The notes below the pieces were generated by a model. That model was given only the letters and a program-made list of their open reading frames with translations, was not told the DNA's origin and searched no databases. Of a stretch of DNA of 64,000 bases, positions 23,520 through 35,318 are shown piece by piece. Made by a program: the position numbers and the translations under genes. Source of the DNA: Sequoia sempervirens (lineage: Eukaryota > Streptophyta > Pinopsida > Cupressales > Cupressaceae); assembly GCA_007258455.2 (NCBI GenBank), contig VDFB02358134.1, positions 214,133,565 through 214,197,564 on the forward strand, given 5' to 3'. Each line of letters begins with the position of its first letter. The first letter of the stretch is position 1.

Positions 23520-24450
23520 CTAGACCTATTTTAGTACCTTTGCATTAATTACCCCTTTAATTCATCATATTTAGGCCCTAAGACCCATTATTTTGAATCT
23601 TGAGGCTCATTTCACTCAAAAATTCCACAAATTACTTAAAACCCCAAAATTCCCAAAAACCCACCTCAAAAACCTTAGGTGGAACGCATTCGCCACCTTG
23701 GGCGAATGAGTCCCCTTAGGTGGCACCCATTCTTCAAGGGTGGCGAATGAGTCCCATTTGGGGAATTTTTCAATTTTAAGCAAGAAATTAACCAATTTTA
23801 ATTCAAAATTTTGGTGGACGTCGGCCTTTGAGATCTAAATAACGGTCAATTAGGTGTTAATTCCTATAAAAGCAAGTTTTCAAGTCATTTTTATCATCTC
23901 TAAGCCATTTATGCAAGCATTTTCAAGAGAAAATTCAAGAGTCAAGTGTTGATAATCTTTCACAAGAGCATTCAAGTTTCAAGAGCAAGTAAAGTTGAAG
24001 CTTTGGAGTGCAACATTAAAGTGTTTTTGTAGGTCTTCAAGCTCACTTTCATTCAAGGTCTAGCATTTTCAAGGGTTGATCGTGGATGTCTATGGTGAAT
24101 CATGAAGATTTCTAGGTTGGGGAGATGCAACTAGCCATTAAGCCAAGCCTAAGGACTTGTTTTTTAAGTGATTCTATCTTCCATTATCACTCTACTTTTA
24201 GCCTAAGGAAGGTTTATACATCATTGAGATTCACTTGAGGTGATTATAGATCTCCTAAAGTGAGTTTTGCATCATTCAACTTACATTCCTACATCTTCTT
24301 CTTGCATATTAGAATAGGATTGCATCATGTGTTTCAGATAATTTCTTAGTCTTAGACACACAAGTAAGGCTAAGGTTTAAAATTATTTCCATTAAGGTTT
24401 GATTACCAAACTAGGGGTTTGACCAAGACAAACCCCCCATAAGAAAATCA
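23520..24450 (+). repeat. LTR promoter/leader with duplicated U3 motif
   Basis: A tandem pair of about 41-bp units (23673-23714 and 23715-23754) each runs from CCTTAGGTGG to CGAATGAGTCCC. A TATA-like box CCTATAAAAG (23863-23872) lies about 110 bp further on. After it come polypurine-light, AAG- and TTCAAG-rich leader sequences and GGGGTTTGACCAAG (24415-24428), then copia gag. The unit is single in the related minus-strand relic at 1281-1330. This is the likely 5' LTR/leader of the copia relic at 24.7 kb; the exact ends are not resolved. Confidence 0.5.
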
Positions 24451-24699
24451 ATATATATTCTGTTTTGTAGGTGTTTTTGCAGGTTTGGATCCAAAACTCA
24501 GTTTGGAAGGAAAAAGTAGGTGTTGGAGTGCAGATCAGAGTTTTCAATTTATGAAAAAGCGGAGCGGGACTGATTCACCACAATTTGTGAATAATTCCTA
24601 CTGAAGGTGTCTTTCAGATCTGTTTGTCTAGATTCCAGCACCCTTTTTCCCAAAATTGTTTTCTGGGTAGAAACCTTGATCTAGGACTGATTCGCCTAG

Positions 24700-25995
24700 G
24701 TTGGAAAATGAGGTAAAGAAAATCAAAAGTGGTAAAGAAAATTCTTAGAACCCTACCTAAAGCTTACAATCATAAAATTTTTTCTATTGAGGAATTTGCA
24801 AATCTAGATCAATATTCTAGAGATCAATTGTATGGTTCTCTATTTACATTTGAAATGAGAGAATTTGGTACAAATAATGGTGCAAAAGTTAAGACCACTT
24901 TTAAGGTTCGAAAATCAAAGAAGATTGAAGAATCAGATCATGCGGATCTAGATGATGTAGAAGCTAACTTTGTGAGAAGGATGAAAAAGGGTATCAGTAA
25001 GTACAAAGGTAAGTTTCCTTTCAAATGAAATTCAATTGTGGAAAGATAAGTCACTATGCTTCAAGATGTCCAAATATAGTTGTGAATGACAAAAACAAGG
25101 AGAACAAAGGTAAAATGATTAAGAAATGGTATTATGTTAGAGAAGATGCAAGTATTTTTTATGATGAATCTAATTATGGAGATGATGATGATGAATTCTT
25201 GTCCATGGCTTTAAAAGATGAACATGTTTTTGCTAACTCTGAAAGATGTGTGAAGGAATTTCCTCTAGAGAGAAAGGATAAGACTGGAGGTACTTTGGTA
25301 TCTTCCTTTCATGCTAGATAGAATAAGGACTATTGGATCATTGATAGTGGATGCTTTAATCATATAGTTGGGGACAAGAGTAAGCTTGTTAAACTTGAAA
25401 AATATGATAGAGGACTTGTTAGATTTGGTGACTCATGATTCAGGTGTTAAGATATGTGGAATAAGTTCAATCAGTTTTGATGGAAAGAATAATACTGATG
25501 ATGTTTACTATGTTAAGGGTTTAAGGAATAACCTCTTGAGTGTTGGATAAATGTGTATAAAAGGATACAATTTTATGTTTTAGGACGATGGATGTGAGAT
25601 CAAAAAAGGGTTTGGAACTGTGATGTTTTTTGGAAGAAGGATAGATGGAAATTTTTATCACCTTAAGGGTATTGATGGTCATTGCTTCATGACTCAGATT
25701 AATGAAAGCTGGCTATGGCACAGGAAGATGTGTCACATTAATTTTGATAATTTGGTAAGAATCATTTCAATTCAAGTAGTGAGAGATATGCCAAAGATTG
25801 CAAAGCCTATCAATGTTGTTTTCAAGGACTGGTAGATTGGAAAGAAAACAAGAAGAAGTTTCAAAGGAAAAGAACAATCTACTACCAAGTTGTTGGAATT
25901 GGATCATATAGATCTTTGTGGTCCTACAATAATAAGAAGTCTTCAAGGTGACAATTATTTCATGGGCGAGTGCATGAAGTTGGGTTACACTTTTT
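24700..25995 (+). pseudogene. Copia gag-protease-integrase fragment (truncated)
   Basis: It starts inside gag with ILRTLPKAYNHKIFSIEEF (24738), a typical UBN2 segment; the Gag N-terminus is deleted. The zinc knuckle near 25025 reads FNCGKISHYASRCP, with its first cysteine lost at a frameshift. The protease motif is YWIIDSGCFNH (about 25330). The pre-integrase region shows WLWHRKMCHINFDNLV (about 25710). The integrase begins with LELDHIDLCGP (about 25895) and stops near 25980, before the catalytic core. RT and RNase H are absent. Several stops are present, so the copy is inactive. Confidence 0.8.
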
Positions 25996-26017
25996 GTGGC
26001 CAACTTCAAAAAAATAT

Positions 26018-26066
26018 TGGAAATGACATAACGTGAGTGCGTTATAACGCGCTTGTGTTATTTCAT
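26018..26066. repeat. Imperfect palindrome at the copia/gene junction
   Basis: A perfect 12-bp core GCGTTATAACGC (26039-26050) is flanked by partly complementary ATGACATAACG and TGTGTTATTTC sequences. It marks the point where copia homology ends and gene-like sequence begins. It might be a transposon end, but no partner end was found. Confidence 0.4.
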
Positions 26067-26218
26067 TTTAAAAGAAAAAAAAAGTGAAAGCTATTCATTT
26101 TCTCTTTTTTTTTTTTTTTGCTCTACCTGTGGCCAAAAACCCTCAATTTCGCGCTCGCGTTCTAGGAGGAGGCATTCTTCAAAATTCATCAACAATAGTT
26201 TCTTTTCGTTCACAAAGA

Positions 26219-27700
26219 TGGTGCCACGATGACGAAGAGGTGTAGGAGGTAAGTATTGTTTGCTATTTGTGTTGAATTTCTTAGTTTCAAGTTGATTTTG
26301 TTTGTTTTAGGTTAGATTTGATTTTTTTTTTTAATTTGTAGGAGATGCAAATAATCCTGAAAATCCTCAACAAGAAGAATAGGAAAATACTCCTCAACAA
26401 AATCAACCTCCCCCACCAATCACTCAACACCCTCCTGGCACTCAACTAAATTTGAGGAGTGAAATTGAAAACAACAAAAAAAAAATTGAGGATCTTATCT
26501 GTAGGTTGAGTGATCCAAATGCTTCAACTGTAGAAAGAATGACACTAGCAAATTCAATGAAAGAGATATTAAAAAATGTAGATTCAATAACCCAACAAAA
26601 TATGGGATTGCAAGATAGGAGGCAGGCAACTAGGGAATATTATGCAAACAAACTATCATATAAATAAGTAAAAGATTTAAAAATTACTAAAGGTGATTTG
26701 TGCTCTCTATTCACTGACCCTAGAACAAATCAAAATCTTAGCCTCAATGCAAAGAGGTTTCCTATTCATTGGTGCCACCACCAAGAGATTAGGAACCATT
26801 TTTATGATAGGTGGTACTTGGTCTTTGATTACCCACCGTGCAATAATTGTGAAGTCCCCCAATATTTTCTTAGGAAACTATACAGTGAGTTCGTATTGAA
26901 CAAAATCCCAAATTATTTTGATATGAGGGAGTTCCAAGGGAGAGGTGGAGGCCTAGTGCACAGCCGGATCCTGCGTGGCAAGGGAGATGACCTCTCACTA
27001 GGCAGCCTCGTGAGCACATTATTATGCATGTCGTTGTGAAGGAGAGTGTTGATGTAGAGACATTGCAAGCGATCAACACTTTGACCTAGAGTGTCATCCA
27101 TCATACTAGCCCTATTGTACAATGCCATCTAGAGGAGTCTTCAGGTGGTGGCCTTCAAACCCATGTGTGTCAATCTTGCAGGGCGACTTGTTCATATGAC
27201 CCCACCAGCACTCAAGAGGCTGCTACGCAGGATCTGTATGTTGCTACGCAGGATTCGTATGCTACTACACAAGATCCATATGTTGTTGCGGGGATGGAGA
27301 GGACAACTGACATTTTGCATTGTGCATATGGCATTGATAGTCGGGTAAAATTCAGCATATTCAATGAATTTAAATTATTAAATTTTGATTCTAAAATGCA
27401 TGATTAATTAATTTAGTTTTATTATTTTAATAAAATTACAGGGTCACAGTGTTGAGATGGGATTCACTGGTCCTCCACCTACTTATTTTTCTAGTACACC
27501 TATTAGTTGTGTATGTAACTAGTAAACAATTATAAATTTATTACATGTTAATAGCATTGTTTTACGAATTGTATTTTAATACATGATGTGATTTTGGATG
27601 TTGAACAAGCTAATATTGGCAGTTTCAAGAAAACACCTCCTAGTGCCAGTGGATTCACTCAAACGTACACAGATGTAATAGAATAAAGAGAACTTAACTA
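26219..27700 (+). pseudogene. 5' part of an intron-bearing gene-like unit, decayed
   Basis: A first exon begins near ATGGTGCC (26219) and ends at the donor GGAG|GTAAGT (about 26250). The acceptor TTTGTAG lies at about 26335-26341. The next exon encodes a Gln/Pro-rich stretch, then a helical segment with SEIENNKKKIEDLICRLSDP (26452-26520), then CSLFTDPRTNQNLSLNAKRF and HPRY-like aromatic segments. After a frameshift near 26940 the frame runs into three 7-residue repeats and a donor CGG|GTAAAATT at about 27343. A small following exon encodes GHSVEMGFTGPPPTYFSS (about 27441-27500). At least five stops occur. I do not recognise the family; it could be a host gene or the ORF of a DNA transposon. 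Nested retrotransposons separate it from the exons at 59.2-59.6 kb, which may be its 3' end. Confidence 0.4.
27222..27284 (+). repeat. Three 21-bp coding repeats
   Basis: Three consecutive units of 21 bp encode ATQDLYV, ATQDSYA and TTQDPYV. The repeats stay in frame with the surrounding gene-like exon. Confidence 0.7.
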
Positions 27701-28120
27701 ATGAATTCTACTTAATAGATTTGTGTAGTTTATATTCATATTGTTGGTTACGTTACATTACACATCATTCAAACTCAAATCATTACTTCAAATTCCATAA
27801 CTAATAACTAGATGTTGATAGATGACAAAATTTCAACTATACAATATAGTTGTTTAGAAATTCAACATAAGCAACATGATGCAATTACTTCACATGGAGG
27901 AATGTGCTTGCAAAGGTGCACCACCACGACAAATTATGGATGCTTGGAAAAAATATATGAAACCATAATAGTAAGCAATAACATAGACAAGGTAGTTAGC
28001 GATGTAGAACATCATATCAAAACACTCAATCATCAGGGTACATTTAATGAAGAGCATCCAAAAACACCATCAACATCATTTCTTCAAGGTATTTCAATCC
28101 CAAATAAAATCAAGATAAGA
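27680..28120 (+). repeat. Direct-repeat copy of 60.23-60.45 kb plus a truncated satellite monomer
   Basis: 27680-27900 aligns with 60229-60450. Both contain GTAGTTTATATTCATATTGT, then CATAACTAATAACTAGATGT and TAGATGACAAAATTTCAA, followed by ACAATTACTTCACAT or a close variant. 27935-28020 then aligns with the 327-bp satellite monomer through ATGGATGCTTGGAAAAAATA, CATAATAGTAAGCAAT and ACATAGACAAGG. The right-hand copy continues into the long array; this copy breaks off near 28.1 kb. Confidence 0.7.
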
Positions 28121-28640
28121 TCAAATATAATTTCATCATAAATCTACTTTTCATTCAACAAAAATCCACTCAAATTCTCTTAGCCATTCCATAGGCCATC
28201 ATTCATCATTCCACTAATCAGTATTCCAATTGACTCATTCAAAGCAAAATCCATATTAAAGAAAACTTTGACTTAATCAATTAGATTCACATCATTCTCA
28301 ACCACCATGAAAACAACATAAACCTGATTATTGACACTTGAACAATTCATCCTTTCATTTATTCACCAAGGCAACAAATCAACTAAACCATACCTCACTA
28401 TTATCATTCCATGATCAAGCACTATACTCACCATATTTTGAATGGAACAGTCTACTTACAGGTTACAAACTCCTGCTACAACAGAATCTTGATTATCATC
28501 TTGTGGTTAATCACCAATTTTCTCAAAAGGCTTCATAATAGTCACCCATCAAACCATCAAAGTCACCAAACCTGTCTTATACACCTTAACCAAATTTAGT
28601 AACATCAATAAGATGATTAGTTTGATAGTAACCAAGCACT
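28121..28640. other. CA/TC-rich non-coding stretch, probable 3' end of minus-strand gypsy element
   Basis: No gene is seen. It lies directly beyond the end of the minus-strand gypsy integrase frame, so it probably contains that element's 3' untranslated region or LTR remnants. No LTR ends could be identified. Confidence 0.35.
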
Positions 28641-30244
28641 CAATCATATCACAAAAGGTTTAAAAGGATACAAGTCAGAAATGTTGAAGATAGGAGAGAT
28701 TGCCACCCTAGGAGGTAGCTCTATTTCATAAGCATTTTGGCAAAACTTGTAGACCACCTTGCAAGGTCCTATCTTCTTCATCATGAGTTTGGTATACTTT
28801 CCTTTTGGAAGTATCTCCTTCTTCAAGTGTGCCATCACCAGGTCTACAACCTTGATTTGTACATTCCTCTTCTTTAAATTTTCCTTTTCCTTGTACTTCT
28901 CAACATTCTTTTGAAGGGTTTCCTTCACTTGTTGATGAATATCCCTGATTGTAACAACAAAGTCGTCACCTTGAGCACTTCTCCTAGCAACTCCTTGTAG
29001 ATCTCTTAGTTCCTAGACCCCTTTAGGGTGCATGCCATAGACTACCTCAAAAGGGCTTCTACCAATGCTCCTATTCATGGAGTCATTATATGGAAATTCA
29101 GCCTGAGGTAAAATCATATCCCAAGCTTGTCCATGCTCCTTGGTAAGGCATCTTAAGAGGTTTCCCAATGATCTATTCACCACTTCAGTTTGTCCATTCA
29201 TTTGTGGATGGTATGTTGAACTAAAGGAAAAATAAATTCCTTGAGTTTCTTCCATAGGCTCCTCCAAAAGTGACCAATGAATTTAGAATCTTTATCAGAA
29301 ACAATGCTTAAAGGAAATCCATGTATCCTAACAACCTCCTTAAAGAAGAGACATGCTATATGAGATGCATCATTGGTGGATTTTTCAGGGAAGAAAATGT
29401 GCCATCTTACTAAATCTATCAACTACCACAAAGATACTATCAAAACCTTTTTGGGTTCTAGGAAACCCCAAGACAAAGTTGATACTTACACACTCCCAAG
29501 GCCTATTGGGAATGGGCAGTGGTTGATAGAGTCCTTCATTTGATGAAGTTCCCTTTTCCCTTTGACATATTGTGCAGCCTTCCACATACCTTCTCACATC
29601 CACCTGCAACTTTGGCCAATAGTAAAATGTCCTAACTTGTTCTAAGGTCTTATCAAGGCCAAAGTGACCTCCAAGACTCCCACTGTTTTTATCCTTTATG
29701 ATATTCTCCCTCATTGAGCATTTATGCACACACAATTGGCTTCCTTTGAAGAGAAAACCATTCTACAATAAAAATTCAGAGAATTCACCATGAAAATAAT
29801 TCAAATGTTGCTCACAAACATTGTATACCTCCTTGAAATCTGAATCTTTATGATACATATCCTTCAATGCTTCAACCCCCATGCTTTGGAGTTGGATCTC
29901 TTGCACTACAAGTTCCCTTCTATTGAGAGAATCTGCCACCTTATTTTCTTGGCCCTTCTTATGCTTTATTTTGAAAGTATAGGCTTGCAAAGACTCTACC
30001 CACTTCATGTTCCTATGACTGAGTTTGTCCTGTGCATTAAAAAAACTCAAGGCATGATTATCAGTATAAACAAAAAATTCTTTAGGTAACAAGTAGTGCC
30101 TCCACATTTTGAGGGCTTGGACCATAGCATACAACTCCAAATCATAGGAAGAATACTTCCTCTTTGTTTCATTCAACCTCTCAATGTAAAATGCAACCGG
30201 TCTGCCTTCTTGGCTCAAAATAGCCCCTATTGCTTGATTGCTAG
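28641..30244 (-). pseudogene. Ty3/gypsy RNase H and integrase (3' half of split chromovirus-like element)
   Basis: Read leftwards from the break, RNase H shows SQEGRPVAFYIERLNETKRK and YTDNHALSFF (30218-30040). The integrase zinc region follows (GHFGLDKTLEQVRTFYYWP, then CTICQ). The core contains [21 protein letters not shown] and [15 protein letters not shown], so all catalytic acids are visible. The C-terminal GPY/F-like module reads KKIGPCKVVYKFCQNAYEIE and ends in ISPIFNISDLYPF (about 28660-28730). Frameshifts near 29200-29420 break it. No chromodomain is evident. The sequence resumes at 57767 after the inserted Tat element. Confidence 0.85.
30240..30244. other. Target-site duplication GCTAG, left copy
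   Basis: GCTAG at 30240-30244 and at 57767-57771 directly flank the TG and CA ends of the Tat element. Removing the element restores an RNase H codon string (DAS...QAIGAILS) in the split gypsy element. Confidence 0.95.
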
Positions 30245-30589
30245 TGTAGACACCTAATATTTATTGGTATTAGGTTTTAGGAATTTGATTAATATTGACA
30301 TTTGCTTTAGACATAGACACAGGCATTGGCAAGAGTCATAGGCATAGCAAATCCTTCAAATCTTGTTGTAGGGCCTAGACATTTAGATTGCTCAAGAAGA
30401 CGAATCTGAGGGCAACATATTATCTAGCAAGTAAGAAGGTGTAACGAAGGTGAAGCATGGAAGATGGAGATTTTTGGTAATATTGTTTCTTCTATTTTCA
30501 TTTTATTTCCATTGTGCTTCGTTATTTTCATTGGATTTTTATGTTATTTGATCTAACAAATTAACAATCTAATATTTCCCTTGATTACA
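30245..30589 (+). repeat. 5' LTR of Tat element, with about 0.96-kb internal deletion
   Basis: It keeps the first 13 bp of the 3' LTR (TGTAGACACCTAA) and then jumps to sequence matching about 57431-57766. In the shared about 327 bp I count 10 differences from the 3' LTR (about 3%). The missing part contains the palindrome ladder and most of U3. Confidence 0.9.
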
Positions 30590-30590
30590 T

Positions 30591-30605
30591 TGGTGAACCC
30601 GACTC
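30591..30605 (+). other. Probable primer-binding site
   Basis: TGGTGAACCCGACTC starts one nucleotide after the LTR and has the TGG start expected of a tRNA 3' end complement. The tRNA was not identified. Confidence 0.5.
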
Positions 30606-30670
30606 CGTTTTGCTTGTTTCCGTACAGTTTTTTGTTGTTTTCTGTTGTTTTGTAGGTACAGGTACAGATC

Positions 30671-30835
30671 GACGCAACTGTCTTTTTTTTTAAAAACATC
30701 ACGACACATCTGCTCACAGAAGCGACACAATTGCTCTAACAAGCCGCAATCGACAATCAGAATGACGCATTTGATCTAACGAGCCGCATTTGAATACCCG
30801 AATGACGCATCTACCTGTCGAGCCACAAACATCTG
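30671..30835 (+). repeat. CGCANNTG-type motif cluster 1 (leader A)
   Basis: About eight degenerate units in 165 bp include GACGCAACTG, GACACATCTG, GACACAATTG, GACGCATTTG, GCCGCATTTG and GACGCATCTA. Spacing is irregular, about 20 bp. Most contain a CANNTG core preceded by CG or C. Confidence 0.75.
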
Positions 30836-31998
30836 GTAAAAATTTTCTTTCAGTTTTGTCATTTTGATTTTCAAAATTTCGGGTTTTCTATTTACTGGTT
30901 TTCTGGTTTTCTATTTTTATTTTTCGTGTTTTATTCCTGCATGTTGAATTAGGTTAGATCTTTTTTATTATTTACTAATATTTTTCTTGTAGCATGTGGC
31001 AATCATCTTTAGGTATTAATCCAAAGACCTTGTTTTATCTGAGACTACTAATATTCATTGTTTCTTGATTTGCATGTCAAAGAAGGAAGAAACAAACATT
31101 GTGCTTATTTATTTCTAGATTAGCAAACATTTGTTTTTGGTGCTTATAAAATGAAATCATGTCTTTTATGCTTGAGTGTGATTGTGGAATGGTAGGTGAG
31201 TATGCTCTCACTTGGTGAAAACCTTGTGATCAAAAAACCAGACCCATTCTTTTCTGTCATTTTACCACGACTTGGTATATCCGGATATCCTCTCCCCTTC
31301 GGCGATCTTGGGTGTAAAACGGTTTGCCAACTCTAGGAAATTGGGCCTGCCTAGAGTTTCATCATAGCATTGACTCAAACCCGACCTTGAACTAAAGTAA
31401 GCTACCCTAGCGGGTATATGAAATGTAAACTATGAGGAAAATAAGGTTGTGAGTGTGGATGTCATGCGGGGCCGGAGTTGTACTCCATAAACCACTGTTG
31501 ACTTAACCTCTTGGTACGGGTGTACCTTAATGGTGATTAATCTCTTGCCCCGTGTTTGGCCACTCGAACAGGGGTCCCGAACTAAAAATCTTTGTGTAGT
31601 AAGCCAAAAACCCTCTATTTGCTAGCGCAACACCGGTCGGTGTGAAGGCATCCACACTTTCGCAATTTGTAGTAGAGGTGATCAACTCGCCATGGGAGTT
31701 TCATGGGGGTTGGAAGCTTAGTTGCTTTGAGAAGAGAGAGTGCACTATAAAGGGAGCCGATGCATTAAGCTTAGAATTCACATACTCTGATTATCTCGAT
31801 TCTGCGTGGAATCTAGTGAATACTGTCATGGCCTAACCTAGGATCGTGCTTATCTGATGTGTGTTTGGTTACTTTACTTTTCAAAAACGTTGTGTTTGTC
31901 AAGTGTATTCTGGTTCTGTCACAGTTCAAACAAAACATTCATCAAACAAGTCAAAACTTCCATCAAAACAACACGAAAATCATGTTGAAACTAAACTG

Positions 31999-32204
31999 AG
32001 TCGCATCTGTCAAACCGCAAGTGATTTTTTGTAACACAATTGATCTGTTAAAACACATTTGAAACCTATAACGACGCATCTGACAACTTAAAAGCCGAAT
32101 ATGCTAAATCATGCCGCATTTGACAGTTAGAAAGCCGCAATTGAAAAATTGAACCACATTTGCCAAACTTTGACGCATTTGATAAACTGTGACGCATTTT
32201 CCTG
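31999..32204 (+). repeat. CGCANNTG-type motif cluster 2 (leader A)
   Basis: About eleven units include GTCGCATCTG, ACCGCAAGTG, GACGCATCTG, GCCGCATTTG, GCCGCAATTG and GACGCATTTG. It lies about 0.6 kb upstream of gag. The same cluster is present in leader B. Confidence 0.75.
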
Positions 32205-32807
32205 TCAAAATCTTAAACTTCACAGTCAAAACCAGAGGCCTTCAAATTGTCAACCATTTGTTAAACACTGTCATCAAGAAGATTCTGTCAGAAACCAAAC
32301 TTGATATTGCTCAAAGTCTTGTCTATTAGCTTGCATTAGTCACCATAGGTTTCATACCTCATTCCTTTTCATTGCATATACTTGGCATTAGACTATCCCT
32401 AGGTCCATATTTGCATACTTAGGATTAGGTAAATCTTAAGCACACCTTTGCAAAGTCATTGTTTTCGACATTAGACCCTCTTGGACTAAGTTATCAAACC
32501 TCCTTTAGTCATTGTCCTCTTTTGTGAGATTCTTCCAACTCAAAAGTCTAGTTAGGGAGACTCACTAGTCATTTAGACCTTGTCAACTTGTCATTTCCAA
32601 CGAAGTCCTTTAGTAGTCAAAATCGAAAACAAAGTTCGAGTTTAGAGGTGCTTAGATAACCTTGTCTTACATTGCATAGAAATTGCATATCCTTATTCAC
32701 AAAAAATCCAAAAACATTAGTCATTCTAGTTTTCATCTTGAACCTTAGACTTCACATAGTGTCATACTTGCATTTAGGCTGTCATTCCTATTTGAGCAAT
32801 CTCATTT

Positions 32808-35318
32808 ATGGTTGAAACCAGACTTCAAAAACAAAAGAGACAAATGGAAAACTTTAGACAAGACCCCCCATTTACTGCCAACAATCCTCCATATGACTCA
32901 AGCTGGACCTTGTACGACCCATTTACCAATCTAGACAATCAACCTCCAACAACAACGCAAGCCTCGTCAAACAGTACATTCGACCTCTACTTGCAAAGAG
33001 ATGAAAATGGTCAACTACTTCAAGAACACATAGAGGCATTGACACAAGACCCAGAGGCCTATCAGATGGCTGAAGCAATAGCTCGTCAGGACAGAGACAG
33101 ATTTGTAGCCATGCTCTTGAGTGAGGGAGCTAAGTTACCACCAGGATTTGATGCTAACACGCTAAATTTGACACTTCATGACCCTAATGCCAATAACGCA
33201 CATAACATGTCACATAGTGGTCAACTTTTGAATAATACGAGCAACACTTCATTAGAGACCACAACGACAATAAATACCACTCCCAACATCCCAAACACCT
33301 CCAACACAGTAAATGCTACATCCATTGGGGGATCACAATCATCTACAACATCCACAACACTACCCCAATCGGATGGAACCACTCTTGGCTCCTTAACAAC
33401 GTGGGAAAATTATTCTAATCCTCTTTTTACTGCAACGGTAAATACCACGGGGGCATCATCAAGTCACCACAATCCCCCTTTGACAACTACATCTACTACC
33501 ATGAACACAACTTCGACAAATCCGTTCAGTAGTACTTCACAAAATCCTTTGGGAGGAGCCACAAGACGTATCTTTATTAAAGGACAACAACAAAATGTTA
33601 ACACAACAACACAGTCAAATGTCATTACCTCCTAAGGTACAAACACAAACGTCCCCCTTGTACAAAACCAACAATTTACACAAGGTGGCCAAATAACACA
33701 ACCCATCACATCATTGACACACCATAATAGTCATGGTCACAACATCCCCCAAATAACGACACACATGGCTGGGGGACACATCCCAACATACTCATCCAAC
33801 ATTCATACTCATCAACAGGCACCAAATCATAACTTCCAATACCAACAACACACGTCATATGTACCACAACAATCCGCACCACCACAATACACCAACACTC
33901 ACGCACACCAGACAGGAACACATGGTGTACCAGGCAACCCAACATATGGAAACATAAACGACCCTACCATAGATGAACTCAAAGCAAGAATGAGAGATAT
34001 GGAGAAAAATATGCAAAACATGTACATTTCAGGCAGGAAATCAGAAATATCATATGACCTGGATGTATACCCATTCGACACAAACTTACATATGCCTGCA
34101 TTTCCGCCAGGATATGTGTCACCCAACTTCACGAAATATAGAGGCAAGACAAATCCCATCGAACATGTTCGCGAATTCGCAACCAACTGTATGGATATCG
34201 CCTACGAACCAACATACTTCATGAGACTTTTTTCCAAAAGTTTGGCAGGTCAAGCCCTTGAATGGTTTTCAACGTAAAAAGATATCCAGACATGGGATGA
34301 ACTCAAATGAAGATTCATAAGAAATTACGCATACAACATCGACATGGATACCTCTATCACTAGCTTGTGCAATCTCACGCAAGAAGACTCTGGTGAGACA
34401 TTTATTCCATTCTTTCAAAAATGGAGAAGCCTTGCTAGTCAATGTCACATTGACATTCCTGAAAGAGAAAAAGTTGACATGCTCGTCCAAACACTTCTAG
34501 GACCCCTAAAATTCGCTTTGCAAATACATTGTTGCACAAACTTCACAGAATTGGTTGAAAAGGGAGTCCAGATTGAGAAAGCCCTTATCACAAAGGGAGA
34601 ACTGAGATATGGTTCCAAAAACATGAACATTAATCCACCAGCCGACAAAAACAAATATTGGGTCAAGAATAAGCATGTTACAAATGACGGTGTTGTGGAT
34701 GCCAAGACTGCAAGTCCCGTATTAGCCCTGAAAGGGGTCCAACACCAAAACAGACCAACAACGGCACTGACACCTCCTTCCAATACTTCTTCAAACAATC
34801 AAAATGGTCAAAACAGTCAAGGACAATATTGTCAAATAAGACAATTTCCTAGAGGCCGGACATACACCAATTTAGGTGAACCCATTGAAGAAGTCCTTAA
34901 GAAATACATTCAACATGGGGTCATCACACTCCCGGAAATCAAACCATATGACCCAGGACAGTTCAAACCATCATGGTGGAATGACAATGCACTTTGCGAA
35001 TACCATCGCGCAAAAGGGCATACAACTTCTAACTGTCGACAACTGAAAAACATCATACAAGACCTTATCGAAAATCAAACCATCGAAGTAGGTGGATCCC
35101 AATTCACTTCCAACTCAGATCACACTATCCACAAAAATCCACTGCAGGATCATGGTTCCCATAATGCTTCCACTTCAGGTTCACAGAACCAAGCTAACTT
35201 CGCCCGAGCCAAGTACGATTATTCTAGTGGACCAATAATAAATAATGTCAGAACTGACAATGACTACATAAATACTATTACGATCAAGAGAGCACCACAG
35301 TGTAATGCCACTACGTGA
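32808..35318 (+). pseudogene. Tat gag, copy A (disrupted)
   Basis: The start MVETRLQKQKRQMENFRQDP is shared with copy B. The N-terminal half is Thr/Asn/Gln-rich and probably disordered. The retrotransposon Gag core follows (MPAFPPGYVSPNFTKYRGKT through GQALEWFS and FFQKWRSLASQC). A zinc-finger-like CEYHRAKGHTTSNC (CX2HX4HX4C) is near 34996-35040. Stops at 33633 (TAA), 34275 (TAA) and 34308 (TGA) have sense codons in copy B. The TGA at 35316 is shared by both copies. Role: capsid and nucleocapsid of the particle; inactive in this state. Confidence 0.85.

Larger units (their letters stand above)
30606..32807 (+). other. Leader of Tat element, copy A
   Basis: A 2.2-kb untranslated leader between PBS and gag. 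It holds two clusters of the CGCANNTG-type motif (30671-30835 and 31999-32204). Between them is a relatively GC-rich block (about 31190-31850) that is strongly retained in copy B and includes CACCGGTCGGTGTG (a short hairpin) and GTGCACTATAAAGGG. A 64-residue frame at 31642-31836 is not preserved in copy B, so I do not call it a gene. Confidence 0.7.

Noticed and set aside
31642..31836. 64-residue ORF in the Tat leader as an Ogre-type ORF1
   Set aside because: The frame is broken by indels in leader copy B and the peptide has no recognised domain.
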